From CAYWPG01 sp964460035 (GTDB lineage Bacteria > Pseudomonadota > Gammaproteobacteria > Nitrococcales > AK92), in the NCBI GenBank assembly GCA_964460035.1, contig CAYWPG010000009.1, positions 1 through 64,000 of the forward strand: a stretch of 64,000 bases of DNA, in the 5' to 3' direction. Position numbers and translations under genes: made by a program. Shown in pieces: positions 34,044-42,181 of this stretch. The number at the start of each line of letters is the position of its first letter. The first letter of the stretch is position 1. The notes beneath the pieces are model-generated. The model saw only the letters and a list, made by a program, of their open reading frames with translations, ran no database searches and had not been told where the DNA came from.

Positions 34044-35333
34044 ATGGCGAAGATAACGTCGATTCTGGCGCGGGAGATTCTGGACTCTCGCGGCAACCCG
34101 ACGGTGGAAGCCGACGTCATCTTGGACAACGGAGTGATGGGGCGTGCCGCGGTTCCCTCCGGTGCTTCTACGGGAACGCGCGAAGCCGTGGAGTTGCGCG
34201 ACGGGGATAGCGGTCGCTATCTGGGCAAGGGCGTGCGCAAGGCCGTGGAGAACGTCAACACGGTACTGCGCGATGCGCTGGTGGGCATGGACGTGAACGA
34301 TCAGCGCGCCATAGACGAGCGCATGATCGCGCTGGACGGCACCGAAAACAAAGGCCGCCTCGGCGCCAACGCGCTGCTCGCAGTGTCTCTGGCCTGCGCC
34401 CACGCCGCCGCGCGCGCGAACGGCGTTTCGCTGTTCCGGCAGCTCCATGGCAGCGGCCCCTATGTCCTGCCGGTGCCGATGATGAACATCCTCAATGGCG
34501 GTGCCCATGCCGACAACAATGTCGACATCCAAGAGTTCATGGTGATGCCGGTCGGCTTCGATCGCTTCAGCGAGGCGCTGCGCTGCGGCGTCGAGATTTT
34601 CCATGCGCTCAAGAAGGTGTTGCAAGGCCGGGGGCTGAGCACGGCGGTAGGAGACGAGGGCGGGTTCGCTCCCGACTTGCCGTCTAACGAAGCGGCCCTG
34701 GAAGTGATTCGCGAGGCCACCGAGGCGGCTGGCTATCGCCTTGGAGAGCAGGTTTTCCTGGCATTGGACGTGGCCAGCTCCGAGTTCTACAAGGACGGTG
34801 TTTACACCCTCGAATCCGAGAACCGAAGCTTCGATGCCGAACAGTTCGCGAGCTATCTGGAAGGACTGGTGGAGAAGTACCCGATTATCTCCATCGAGGA
34901 CGGCATGGACGAGAGCGACTGGGACGGCTGGAAGTTGCTGACCGAGAAGCTGGGCGACCGGGTGCAGCTGGTGGGCGACGATCTGTTCGTTACCAACACG
35001 CGCATCCTGCGCAAGGGTATCGATCAAGGGGTCGGCAATTCCATTTTGATCAAGCTCAATCAGATTGGGACGCTGACCGAAACGCTGGACGCCATCCGTA
35101 TGGCTGCTGACGCCGGCTATTCCTCGGTGGTTTCGCATCGTTCGGGCGAGACCGAGGATACGACCATCGCCGATCTGGCGGTTGCGAGCCAGTCCACGCA
35201 GATCAAGACCGGCTCTTTGTGCCGCTCTGACCGCGTCGCCAAGTACAACCAGCTGCTTCGCATCGAGCAAGAACTGGGCGAGCAGGCCGTGTATGCCGGC
35301 CGCAACGCGTTTCCGAACCTGAAGCGATTCTAA
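34044..35333 (+). CDS. eno: Enolase
   Basis: Interconverts 2-phosphoglycerate and PEP in glycolysis; also an RNA degradosome component in E. coli. The ATG at 34044 (MAKITSILAREILDSRGNPTVE) is the family start; the frame extends 17 codons upstream without similarity. 429 aa. Active-site segments GASTGTREAVELRDGD, NGGAHADNNVDIQEFMVMP, SIEDGMDESDWDGW, VGDDLFVTNT, LIKLNQIGTLTET, and SHRSGETEDTTIADL are intact. Confidence 0.99.
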   Translation: MAKITSILAREILDSRGNPTVEADVILDNGVMGRAAVPSGASTGTREAVELRDGDSGRYLGKGVRKAVENVNTVLRDALVGMDVNDQRAIDERMIALDGTENKGRLGANALLAVSLACAHAAARANGVSLFRQLHGSGPYVLPVPMMNILNGGAHADNNVDIQEFMVMPVGFDRFSEALRCGVEIFHALKKVLQGRGLSTAVGDEGGFAPDLPSNEAALEVIREATEAAGYRLGEQVFLALDVASSEFYKDGVYTLESENRSFDAEQFASYLEGLVEKYPIISIEDGMDESDWDGWKLLTEKLGDRVQLVGDDLFVTNTRILRKGIDQGVGNSILIKLNQIGTLTETLDAIRMAADAGYSSVVSHRSGETEDTTIADLAVASQSTQIKTGSLCRSDRVAKYNQLLRIEQELGEQAVYAGRNAFPNLKRF

Positions 35334-35334
35334 G

Positions 35335-35354
35335 GCCGCGCTTTCGAGCGCGGC
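35335..35354 (+). other. UUCG-capped hairpin between eno and ftsB
   Basis: Perfect 8-bp stem gccgcgct/agcgcggc closed by a TTCG tetraloop, placed 2 nt after the eno stop and 17 nt before the ftsB ATG. There is no T tract, so a stability or processing element that separates the highly expressed eno from ftsB seems likelier than a terminator. Confidence 0.5.
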
Positions 35355-35371
35355 ATAAGGACCGCTGAGGT

Positions 35372-35647
35372 ATGCGCTGGCTGCTTGGTGTTCTGATCGT
35401 TCTGCTGCTGCTTACCCAGTACCAGCTCTGGTGGGGGGAGGGCGGTGTGCTCGAAGTGCGGCGCTTGCGCGCCGTAGTCGAAGAACAGCGACGGGAGAAC
35501 GCCAAGCTTGCCCAGCGCAACGCAGCCTTGGAGGCCGATGTGCGCGATCTCAAATCGGGCCTCGATGCGATCGAGGAGCGCGCGCGGCGCGAACTTGGCA
35601 TGATAAAAGACGGTGAGACCTTCTATCAGGTCGTGGAGGAAGAATGA
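35372..35647 (+). CDS. ftsB: Cell division protein FtsB
   Basis: Bitopic division protein that forms the FtsQLB complex activating septal peptidoglycan synthesis. 91 aa. A short cytoplasmic end, one membrane helix (LLGVLIVLLLLTQYQLWW, ~4-21) and a periplasmic coiled coil (LEVRRLRAVVEEQRRENAKL and on, ~28-75) match the family; the ARRELGMIKDGETFYQ ending is the conserved C-terminal motif. It overlaps ispD by 4 bp (ATGA); eno-ftsB-ispD is widely conserved. Confidence 0.96.
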   Translation: MRWLLGVLIVLLLLTQYQLWWGEGGVLEVRRLRAVVEEQRRENAKLAQRNAALEADVRDLKSGLDAIEERARRELGMIKDGETFYQVVEEE

Positions 35648-36375
35648 GGCGCGACCAAGGTCCCCGGATCTGGGCGGTTTTGCCCGCCGCGGGCGTCGGC
35701 CGCCGCATGGGCAGCGAGATGCCCAAGCAATACCTACCATTGCTCGGTCGACCCATTTTGCGTTGGACGCTGGATCGGCTGCTCGGGCACCCGGCTATAC
35801 ATGCCGGCGTGGTCGCGCTGTCGCCTTCGGATCCACACTGGGAGAGCCTGGGCTACCGGCATGCGAAGCCCTTGTTTCGCGTGGATGGCGGCGCCGAGCG
35901 CAGCGATTCCGTGCATGCGGCGCTGAGCTTTCTGCTCGCCCATGCCGGTGCCGACGACTGGGTCATGGTGCACGATGCCGTGCGTCCATGCGTGACCCAC
36001 TGGGAACTGGATCGGCTGATCGAGGCGGTCATCGGGATTCCGGACGGGGGTCTGCTTGCCATACCCGTACGCGATACGCTAAAGCATCAGGATACGAACG
36101 GCCGTGTCAGGAGTACCGCCAATCGGGCCGGGCTCTGGCATGCCCTGACGCCCCAGCTGTTTCCGCTGCACCGTTTGCATGCCGCCCTCACTCGGGTGGT
36201 TGCGCAAGGCACGTTCGTGACGGACGAATCGCAGGCGATGGAAAGCGCCGGCTACCAACCCCTGCTGGTGGAAGGGCAGGCTACCAACCTGAAGATCACC
36301 CGCCGTGCGGATCTGGCCCTGGCCGAGGCGATCCTGCGCAGCTTTCGCTCTACTGACGAACCCACATGCGTATAG
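35644..36375 (+). CDS. ispD: 2-C-methyl-D-erythritol 4-phosphate cytidylyltransferase
   Basis: Third MEP-pathway step, forming CDP-ME from MEP and CTP. 243 aa. The nucleotide-binding loop AVLPAAGVGRRMGSEMPKQYLPL and VMVHDAVRPCV are present, as is DESQAMESAG toward the C-terminus. It overlaps ftsB by 4 bp and ispF by 10 bp, so the ftsB-ispD-ispF-truD cluster is one translationally coupled unit. Confidence 0.97.
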   Translation: MRRDQGPRIWAVLPAAGVGRRMGSEMPKQYLPLLGRPILRWTLDRLLGHPAIHAGVVALSPSDPHWESLGYRHAKPLFRVDGGAERSDSVHAALSFLLAHAGADDWVMVHDAVRPCVTHWELDRLIEAVIGIPDGGLLAIPVRDTLKHQDTNGRVRSTANRAGLWHALTPQLFPLHRLHAALTRVVAQGTFVTDESQAMESAGYQPLLVEGQATNLKITRRADLALAEAILRSFRSTDEPTCV

Positions 36376-36845
36376 GTCAAGGTTTCGATGCCCATCGTTT
36401 CGCCGCGGGTAGCCGTCTGGTTATCGGTGGCGTGGAGATCCCTTACGAGTACGGCCTGGAGGCGCACTCGGACGGCGATGTGCTGCTGCACGCGATCACC
36501 GATGCCATTCTGGGCGCGGCCGGCGAGGGCGACTTGGGGAAGAATTTTCCCGATACCGATCAGTCCCTCGCCGGCATCGATAGCCGCATTTTGCTGCGGC
36601 ATGCGGTGGCCCTGGTGGCGCAGCGCGGGCTGCGGGTGGGCAATGTGGATGCGACCGTGATCGCCCAGCGGCCGCGCTTGGCGCCTTACATAGACGCTAT
36701 GCGGCAGGTAGTGGCGGAGGATCTTGGCGTTGCGACGGACGCTGTCAATATCAAAGCCACGACCACCGAGAAAATGGGGTTTACCGGACGCGGCGAAGGC
36801 ATTGCCGCCATGGCGGTGGCGCTGCTGATGCCCGTGCAGGCATGA
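36366..36845 (+). CDS. ispF: 2-C-methyl-D-erythritol 2,4-cyclodiphosphate synthase
   Basis: Fifth MEP-pathway step; trimeric zinc enzyme releasing CMP from CDP-ME 2-phosphate. 159 aa (E. coli 159). Zinc ligands in GQGFDAHRF (Asp8, His10), HSDGDVLLHAITDAILGAA, and DLGKNFPDTD, and the C-terminal KATTTEKMGFTGRGEGIAA are complete. It overlaps ispD by 10 bp and truD by 4 bp. Confidence 0.98.
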   Translation: MRIGQGFDAHRFAAGSRLVIGGVEIPYEYGLEAHSDGDVLLHAITDAILGAAGEGDLGKNFPDTDQSLAGIDSRILLRHAVALVAQRGLRVGNVDATVIAQRPRLAPYIDAMRQVVAEDLGVATDAVNIKATTTEKMGFTGRGEGIAAMAVALLMPVQA

Positions 36846-37894
36846 GCCCCGACAAGGACCCGCTGAGCGGACTGGCGTATGCCTACGGGGGGCCGCTCGC
36901 CCGTGCGCGAGTGCGCGCCGAGCCCGAGGACTTCCAGGTATTCGAAACGCTAAGCTTCGTGCCCAGCGGCAGGGGCGAGCATCTGTTCCTGCGCGTGCGC
37001 AAGCGCCAGTGGACCACCGAAGCGGCGGCCGCCGCCCTGGCGCGCGCGCTGGGGGTACGGCGGGATCAGGTGAGCTACGCCGGCATGAAGGACAAGCAGG
37101 CGCTGACCGAGCAGTGGTTCAGCGTACACCTGCCGGGACGCGGGCTGGAGCTGCCTCTAGGCGAGCTCGAGCGCGGTTTATGGTTGGTCGAAGCTACGCG
37201 CAATGACCGCAAACTGCGCCGTGGAGCTTTGGCGGGCAACCGTTTTCGCCTGTTGCTGCGGGAGCTGGACAATAACTCCACTACGGCTCTGGGAGCGCGG
37301 CTTGTCCGCATTGCATGGGCGGGGGTGCCGAACTATTTCGGCGTGCAGCGGTTCGGCCGCGATGGCGATAACATAGCGTTAGCGCAAGCGTTTTTCTCTG
37401 GCAGCTATCGCCCGCGCGGGCGTCACTTGCGGGGCGTGCTGTTCTCCGCGGCGCGAGCGCAGCTCTTCAACGAAGTGCTTAGTCGGCGGGTGGCGCTGGG
37501 CAACTGGAATACGCTGCTGCCCGGCGAGCTGGCGATGTTGGACGGACGCGGTAGTTTTTTTGCCGTTGACGAACTATCGCTGCAGCTGCAGCGGCGCGTG
37601 CGGCAACTGGAGATCCATCCCAGCGGCCCGCTGCCGGGTAGCGGTGGGCAGTCGCCCACGGCTGCAGCCGGCGAATTGGAGGCCGATGTCTTGCAGGAGG
37701 CCGCAGAGCTGGTGGCCGGGCTGCAGAGGCACGGCGTGGAGGCAGCGCGGCGGGCGTTGCGATTGAAAGTATCGGATTTGCACTGGCGGCAGCCGACAGC
37801 GGATACGCTGGAGCTGGGCTTTAGTCTGCCTGCCGGCGCTTATGCCACCACCGTGCTGCGGGAGCTGATCGTCATGGAGCCTATGCCTGCTTGA
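36842..37894 (+). CDS. truD: tRNA pseudouridine(13) synthase
   Basis: Makes pseudouridine at position 13 of tRNA-Glu. 350 aa (E. coli 349). N-terminal PEDFQVFETLSFVPSGRGEH; the catalytic motif SYAGMKDKQALTEQWFSV holds Asp84; VPNYFGVQRFGRDGDN marks the TRUD insertion domain region. It starts inside ispF (ATGA). Its 3' end overlaps the convergent smr gene by 14 bp. Confidence 0.97.
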   Translation: MSPDKDPLSGLAYAYGGPLARARVRAEPEDFQVFETLSFVPSGRGEHLFLRVRKRQWTTEAAAAALARALGVRRDQVSYAGMKDKQALTEQWFSVHLPGRGLELPLGELERGLWLVEATRNDRKLRRGALAGNRFRLLLRELDNNSTTALGARLVRIAWAGVPNYFGVQRFGRDGDNIALAQAFFSGSYRPRGRHLRGVLFSAARAQLFNEVLSRRVALGNWNTLLPGELAMLDGRGSFFAVDELSLQLQRRVRQLEIHPSGPLPGSGGQSPTAAAGELEADVLQEAAELVAGLQRHGVEAARRALRLKVSDLHWRQPTADTLELGFSLPAGAYATTVLRELIVMEPMPA

Positions 37895-38411
37895 GCAGGA
37901 CGTACACGGCGCCAGTGCCGCCGTCCACCGGTCTGGCCGAGCAGTAGGCCAACACGTCGTCGCGCTGGCGCAACCAGTGTTCCAGCTTCACCTTCAGGAC
38001 CGGGCCTTTATTACGGGAGCGCCGGCCCTTACCGTGGATAATGCGAACGCAGCGCAGGTCGTGCCGACGGCAATGGGCAAGGAACTCCGCAACGGCGGCG
38101 CGTGCGGTAACGGCGTTCATTCCGTGCAGGTCCAGCTCGCCCTGCAGACTGTATTGCCCGCGCCGCAGCTTGCGGAACACACGATGCTGTAGTCCAGGAC
38201 GCATGTAGGCGAGCTCTTCGCCCGTATCGAGATCGGCAGGTTCGAACAGGTCGGAGAGCAGATCGATGAGCACCTGCTCTTCGTCGGCTCGGGTTTGGCG
38301 CGGAATCGGCGGTGGCGCCGGCCGCACAGGCAGGATTCTGTCGTGCGTGAGTCGCCGGACGCCGCTCATAGCATCGCGAAAGGCCTTGTAGTCTTCCGAG
38401 TGATCGTCCAT
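37881..38411 (-). CDS. Smr-domain protein (SmrA/YdaL-like)
   Basis: A 176-aa protein whose C-terminal half (~85-176) is a small MutS-related domain: LDLHGMNAVTARAAVAEFL and RIIHGKGRRSRNKGPVLK are the family motifs. Smr domains bind or nick structured DNA or RNA; the function of stand-alone bacterial Smr proteins is unsettled. The N-terminal half is charged and lacks known motifs. It is convergent with truD (14-bp overlap) and divergent from surE, and has a good promoter at 38439-38467. Confidence 0.92.
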   Translation of the reverse strand: MDDHSEDYKAFRDAMSGVRRLTHDRILPVRPAPPPIPRQTRADEEQVLIDLLSDLFEPADLDTGEELAYMRPGLQHRVFRKLRRGQYSLQGELDLHGMNAVTARAAVAEFLAHCRRHDLRCVRIIHGKGRRSRNKGPVLKVKLEHWLRQRDDVLAYCSARPVDGGTGAVYVLLKQA

Positions 38412-38773
38412 CGCCGTTTTCCGAGTCGTGACCGGGGCAGTATAAAGAAGCCCCCGCCATGGGCCAAAATGCTCGGGTCCTAAGGATAGCTCCTTTGAGG
38501 CGGCAACGGGGCGTTCGCCAGTGTCTGCGGCGGAATGTGACGAGTGTCGCAGAAGCGATTCTGAAGCTGGCGCGGCCTGCCGAGGGTATACTGTGTTGGC
38601 ATGGCGTTTCGTTGAAGCGTCAGGGGTTGTTCTCGTTAACGTCGGGCCTGCACTGGGCCGTGATCATGCCAAAGGTCAAGCACGTTGGGTTGACGCTGCA
38701 TCGACAGCGGCGCGAACTAACCCGGAACGGATCCCAAAGCCTATGTGGCGCTGTACTAGGATAACAGCCAACG
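38412..38773. other. smr-surE divergent intergenic region
   Basis: 362 bp without a convincing gene; the open frames across it have no recognisable similarity and lack ribosome-binding sites. Besides the smr promoter it holds a plus-strand TATACT at 38587-38592 with no good -35 and a TTGACG at 38686-38691 with no good -10, either of which might belong to the surE-pcm-yqaA-nlpD operon. Confidence 0.5.
38439..38467 (-). promoter_or_regulatory. smr promoter
   Basis: On the minus strand: -35 TTGGCC (38462-38467), 17-bp spacer, -10 TATACT (38439-38444), with the start codon 28 bp downstream. Consensus match only. Confidence 0.5.
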
Positions 38774-39523
38774 ATGCATATTCTGGTTAGTAACGACGAT
38801 GGCTACCAGGCACCCGGAATACTGAAGCTGGCGGAGACCTTGCGCGAGATCGCCAGGGTGACGGTGGTAGCACCGGAGCGCGATCGCAGCGGCGCAAGCA
38901 ATTCGCTGACGCTGGAGTCCCCGTTGCGCGCTTTCGAGATCGAACCCGGTCGCTACCGGGTGGAAGGGACTCCTACCGACTGTGTTCACCTGGCTCTCAC
39001 CGGTCTGCTGACCGATGAGCCCGATATGGTCGTCTCCGGAATCAACGCCGGAGCCAACCTGGGCGATGACGTGATCTACAGCGGCACGGTGGCGGCGGCA
39101 ATGGAGGGGCGTTTTCTCGGGCTGCCGGCGATTGCGATTTCCCAAGCTTCCTTTGCGCCGCAGCATCTGGATGTGGCGGCACGCGTGGTGCTTAGCCTGA
39201 TCCGCAAGCTGCGCTCGGACCCGTTGCCCTCCGATACCATTCTCAACGTCAACGTACCGGATATTCCCTGGTCGGAGCTGCGCGGCTTTCAGGCGACGCG
39301 TCTGGGCCGGCGCCACCGCGCCGAGCCGGTGATCAAGGACGAGGATCCGCGCGGTCGTACTATCTATTGGATAGGGCCGGCAGGTTTGGAGGAGGACGCA
39401 GGACCCGGCACCGATTTCCACGCGGTGGCTAACGGGTATGTGTCGGTTACGCCTATTCACGTCGATCTGACGCGTTATCAGGCGCTGGATCAGGTCGCTG
39501 GTTGGGTGCAGGGCTTGCAATGA
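38774..39523 (+). CDS. surE: 5'/3'-nucleotidase SurE
   Basis: Metal-dependent nucleotidase/exopolyphosphatase linked to stationary-phase survival. 249 aa (E. coli 253). N-terminal MHILVSNDDGYQAPGI with metal ligands Asp8 and Asp9, APERDRSGASNSLTL, and VSGINAGANLGDDVIYSGTV are canonical. Its stop overlaps the pcm start (ATGA). The order surE-pcm-(yqaA)-nlpD-rpoS is conserved from E. coli to Pseudomonas. Confidence 0.98.
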   Translation: MHILVSNDDGYQAPGILKLAETLREIARVTVVAPERDRSGASNSLTLESPLRAFEIEPGRYRVEGTPTDCVHLALTGLLTDEPDMVVSGINAGANLGDDVIYSGTVAAAMEGRFLGLPAIAISQASFAPQHLDVAARVVLSLIRKLRSDPLPSDTILNVNVPDIPWSELRGFQATRLGRRHRAEPVIKDEDPRGRTIYWIGPAGLEEDAGPGTDFHAVANGYVSVTPIHVDLTRYQALDQVAGWVQGLQ

Positions 39524-40185
39524 TCGATGAAATTGCACTGCAAGGTCGCGGAATGACTTCGCAGCGCACGCGCGACCGGCTGATTTCCCGCTTGCGCGAC
39601 AGTGGTATCAAGGATCCGCGGGTGCTCGATGTAATGCGGACCGTACCGCGGCATTTCTTCGTAGAGGAAGCCCTGGCAAGTCGCGCTTACGACGATACGG
39701 CGTTACCCATCGGCCACGGACAGACCATCTCTCAGCCCTATGTGGTCGCTCGCATGAGCGAGTTGCTGATCGAAAGCGGCTTGCCTGAGCGGGTGCTGGA
39801 GATCGGCACCGGCTCGGGCTATCAGGCAGCGGTGCTCGCGCAGTTGGGCATCGCGGTGTATACCATTGAGCGTATCAAGTCGCTTCTCGACCAGGCACGG
39901 GCTCGTTTTCGTGCATTGAAACTGTGGAACGTCCGTACCCGTCATGGCGACGGTGCCGAGGGCTGGGCGCAGTACGCGCCGTTCGGAGGGATTCTTCTGA
40001 CCGCAGCACCCGAGGACGTGCCGAGCGCGCTGTTCGAGCAGCTCGCCGTCGGTGGGCGGTTGATCGCACCAGTCGGTAGCGCCGGTAGACAGGAGCTGCG
40101 GGTGTTCGAACGTACGCCCACGGCGATTGAGTGCAGAGTAATCAGCGAGGTGAGTTTCGTGCCTATGTTGGGTGGCAAGATATGA
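39520..40185 (+). CDS. pcm: Protein-L-isoaspartate O-methyltransferase
   Basis: SAM-dependent repair enzyme for isoaspartyl residues in aged proteins. The start at 39520 overlaps the surE stop by ATGA and gives 221 aa. Motifs: HFFVEEALASRAYDDTALPI, GQTISQPYVVARMSELL, and the SAM-binding LEIGTGSGYQAAVLAQLG. The next gene starts inside its stop codon (ATGA). Confidence 0.97.
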   Translation: MIDEIALQGRGMTSQRTRDRLISRLRDSGIKDPRVLDVMRTVPRHFFVEEALASRAYDDTALPIGHGQTISQPYVVARMSELLIESGLPERVLEIGTGSGYQAAVLAQLGIAVYTIERIKSLLDQARARFRALKLWNVRTRHGDGAEGWAQYAPFGGILLTAAPEDVPSALFEQLAVGGRLIAPVGSAGRQELRVFERTPTAIECRVISEVSFVPMLGGKI

Positions 40186-40763
40186 AGGGGCCTTTTGCGT
40201 GGCTCTACGATACGGTACTGCGCTGGGCTGCCCATCGGCACGCGCCATGGTATCTGGGTGGACTCAGTTTTGCCGAGTCGTCATTTTTCCCGATTCCGCC
40301 CGACGTGATGCTGGCGCCCATGTCTCTGGCTCAACCACGCAAGGCCATGCGGTTCGCTTTAATCGCCACACTGACCTCGGTCGCGGGGGGAGTGTTCGGT
40401 TACTTTGTCGGTATGTTCGCACTCGAACTGATAGCGCCGTGGATCCAGCGTGCCGGTTATTGGGAATACTATCAGCTAGCTCAGCGTTGGTTCGAGCAAT
40501 GGGGCTTTTGGATCGTCCTGATCGCCGGTTTTTCGCCGATTCCGTACAAGGTGTTCACGATTGCGGCCGGCGCTGTGAACTTGGCGCTGCTGCCGTTTCT
40601 GTTTGCCTCGGTGGCCGGTCGCGGTGTGCGATTTTTCCTGGTCGCGTTTTTGGTCGCCTGGGGCGGCCCTCGCATGGAGCCGTGGATACGCACCTACATT
40701 GAGCGCATCGGCTGGGCGACGGTGATCTTATTGGGAATCGCTTTCATTGTGTTCCGGTATTGA
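40182..40763 (+). CDS. yqaA: VTT-domain (DedA-like) membrane protein, YqaA family
   Basis: 193-aa inner-membrane protein of the YqaA/VTT family. The ATG at 40182 overlaps the pcm stop. The family features are FAESSFFPIPPDVMLAPMSL near the N-terminus (re-entrant hairpin with Glu and Pro-Pro-Asp) and FSPIPYKVFTIAAGAV in the middle, with about four hydrophobic segments. DedA relatives act in lipid flipping and membrane homeostasis; the role of YqaA is not established. Present between pcm and nlpD in several gammaproteobacteria. Confidence 0.9.
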   Translation: MKGPFAWLYDTVLRWAAHRHAPWYLGGLSFAESSFFPIPPDVMLAPMSLAQPRKAMRFALIATLTSVAGGVFGYFVGMFALELIAPWIQRAGYWEYYQLAQRWFEQWGFWIVLIAGFSPIPYKVFTIAAGAVNLALLPFLFASVAGRGVRFFLVAFLVAWGGPRMEPWIRTYIERIGWATVILLGIAFIVFRY

Positions 40764-41710
40764 TGCGTAAGCTGGTTATCCTCGGCGCGCTGTTGCTGGC
40801 GCTTGCCGGTTGCGCGAGCACACCCTCCAGCCGCCCAGGCGTTTACGTGGTCGAACGCGGCGATACGCTGTACTCGATCGCCTGGCGGCACGGTGTGGAC
40901 TACCGCACCTTGGCGCGACTCAACCATATCGAGCCGCCGTACGTTATCCATCCAGGGCAGCGCCTGCGCGTCAGCAGTCCCCGTCCCAGAACTACGGCGG
41001 ATAATCACGCTGCGCCCGGCGCGCCGCGGGCGCTGGCGCGTTATACGGGGCGCGTTAAACCGGAGCCGCTCGCACCTTACCCGGTGCGGCAGCCCGAGCC
41101 GCTTGCGAAACCGACCTATCAAGGAAACACGGCCACGGCGTCGAATGACGCTCCCAGGTCTGCTGCGCCGCCTCCGGCACGCAGGGAGCCACCGCCTAGC
41201 CCCTCGGTAGCTGTGGCAACGCCTAGGCCGCCTGCCGAGCCCGCTCCACGCCCGAGCCCGTCATCGCAACCAGCGCGACAGGCGACGGCTGCGCCGTCCA
41301 CGCCCGCTGCCTCCTCTCCTGCATCCAGCCGCGGCGCGAAGATTGTCTGGCAATGGCCCAGCGATGGCCCTGTGGTCAAACCGTATACGGCCTCGGCAGA
41401 CGGCAAACGCGGTATCAATATCGGCGGCCAGGTGGGGCAACCCGTCAAGGCTGCCGCCCGCGGGCGGGTGGTCTATAGCGGAAGCGGTCTGCGCGGGTAC
41501 GGTAATCTGATCATCATCAAGCATGACGGTAGCTATCTCACCGCGTACGGATATAACAGCGAGTTACTGGTACGCGAGGGCGATGTGGTGAACGCCGGTC
41601 AGCGCATCGCCTCCATGGGCGTCAACGCCGACCGCCAGCCGGCATTGCATTTCGAGCTGCGGCGTGACGGTCAACCGGTCGATCCGTTGCAGTACCTGCC
41701 GCGACGCTGA
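40763..41710 (+). CDS. nlpD: NlpD-like lipoprotein, LysM and degenerate LytM domains
   Basis: Outer-membrane lipoprotein; E. coli NlpD activates the amidase AmiC at division. The ATG overlaps the yqaA stop by one base (TGATG). 315 aa: lipobox LALAGC with Cys17, LysM domain (~26-72), a long Pro/Ala/Arg-rich linker (~75-205), and a C-terminal M23/LytM domain (~210-312). The LytM zinc residues are lost (GKRGINIGG in place of the His/Asp motif; ALHFEL in place of HxH), as in the regulator-type NlpD/EnvC proteins, so it should not hydrolyse peptidoglycan itself. Confidence 0.95.
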   Translation: MRKLVILGALLLALAGCASTPSSRPGVYVVERGDTLYSIAWRHGVDYRTLARLNHIEPPYVIHPGQRLRVSSPRPRTTADNHAAPGAPRALARYTGRVKPEPLAPYPVRQPEPLAKPTYQGNTATASNDAPRSAAPPPARREPPPSPSVAVATPRPPAEPAPRPSPSSQPARQATAAPSTPAASSPASSRGAKIVWQWPSDGPVVKPYTASADGKRGINIGGQVGQPVKAAARGRVVYSGSGLRGYGNLIIIKHDGSYLTAYGYNSELLVREGDVVNAGQRIASMGVNADRQPALHFELRRDGQPVDPLQYLPRR

Positions 41711-41893
41711 TAGCCGTCTTACGGTGTAGCTGATAGTCGCAAGCGCAAGGGCCTTCTCTGCAAGACAGGGACGGCCCTGGCAGCGCTCTCCCACGGCGCC
41801 GCGCGACCAGCCGGTTTTCGGCATCGCCTTGGATGGCGCAGTATTTCCTAAAGCATGCGCCATCACGGCTAGTTCATCCTTGTTCGCCCAGCA

Positions 41894-41932
41894 GCTCCCA
41901 GGCATGTCTAACGGCTGCGGGAGCGTCTTTTT
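41894..41932 (+). terminator. Candidate terminator after nlpD
   Basis: gctccc (41894-41899) pairs with gggagc (41919-41924) across a 19-nt loop, followed by gtcttttt. The stem is short, so this is tentative. Confidence 0.35.
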
Positions 41933-42044
41933 CCTCGGTTTCGTGCCGTTGCAGAGCGGGTTACGCTCCCCTTGAACGTCCCTTTCCGGCCGGGTTGTGT
42001 GCGGTGGATTTGCCGGCCAGAGTGGTTAACGTATCGCGAAGGCG

Positions 42045-42073
42045 TTGCATGCATCTGCTGGGCGGCATATAGT
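42045..42073 (+). promoter_or_regulatory. rpoS promoter
   Basis: -35 TTGCAT (42045-42050), 17-bp spacer, -10 TATAGT (42068-42073). It gives a leader of roughly 100 nt before the rpoS ATG, with no coding sequence in between. Confidence 0.6.
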
Positions 42074-42181
42074 CGAACTCCATAACAATAACAAGCCGAT
42101 TTTTTCCGACGCTCGCCAAGTGGTTCTTCGAGAAAACTAAAAACTTACTAGAAGCGGGCGCGGTTGAGAGGAGGGGAGAGG

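Larger units (their letters stand above)
41711..42181 (+). other. nlpD-rpoS intergenic region
   Basis: 471 bp with no recognisable gene. It holds a possible nlpD terminator (41894-41932), the rpoS promoter (42045-42073) and an A/T-rich ~100-nt rpoS leader containing a gattttttcc tract near 42099-42108. rpoS leaders are sites of small-RNA and Hfq control in other gammaproteobacteria; that is not shown here. Confidence 0.6.

Noticed and set aside
40763..41710. NlpD as an active peptidoglycan hydrolase
   Set aside because: The LytM zinc ligands are replaced, so it is the regulator type rather than an enzyme.
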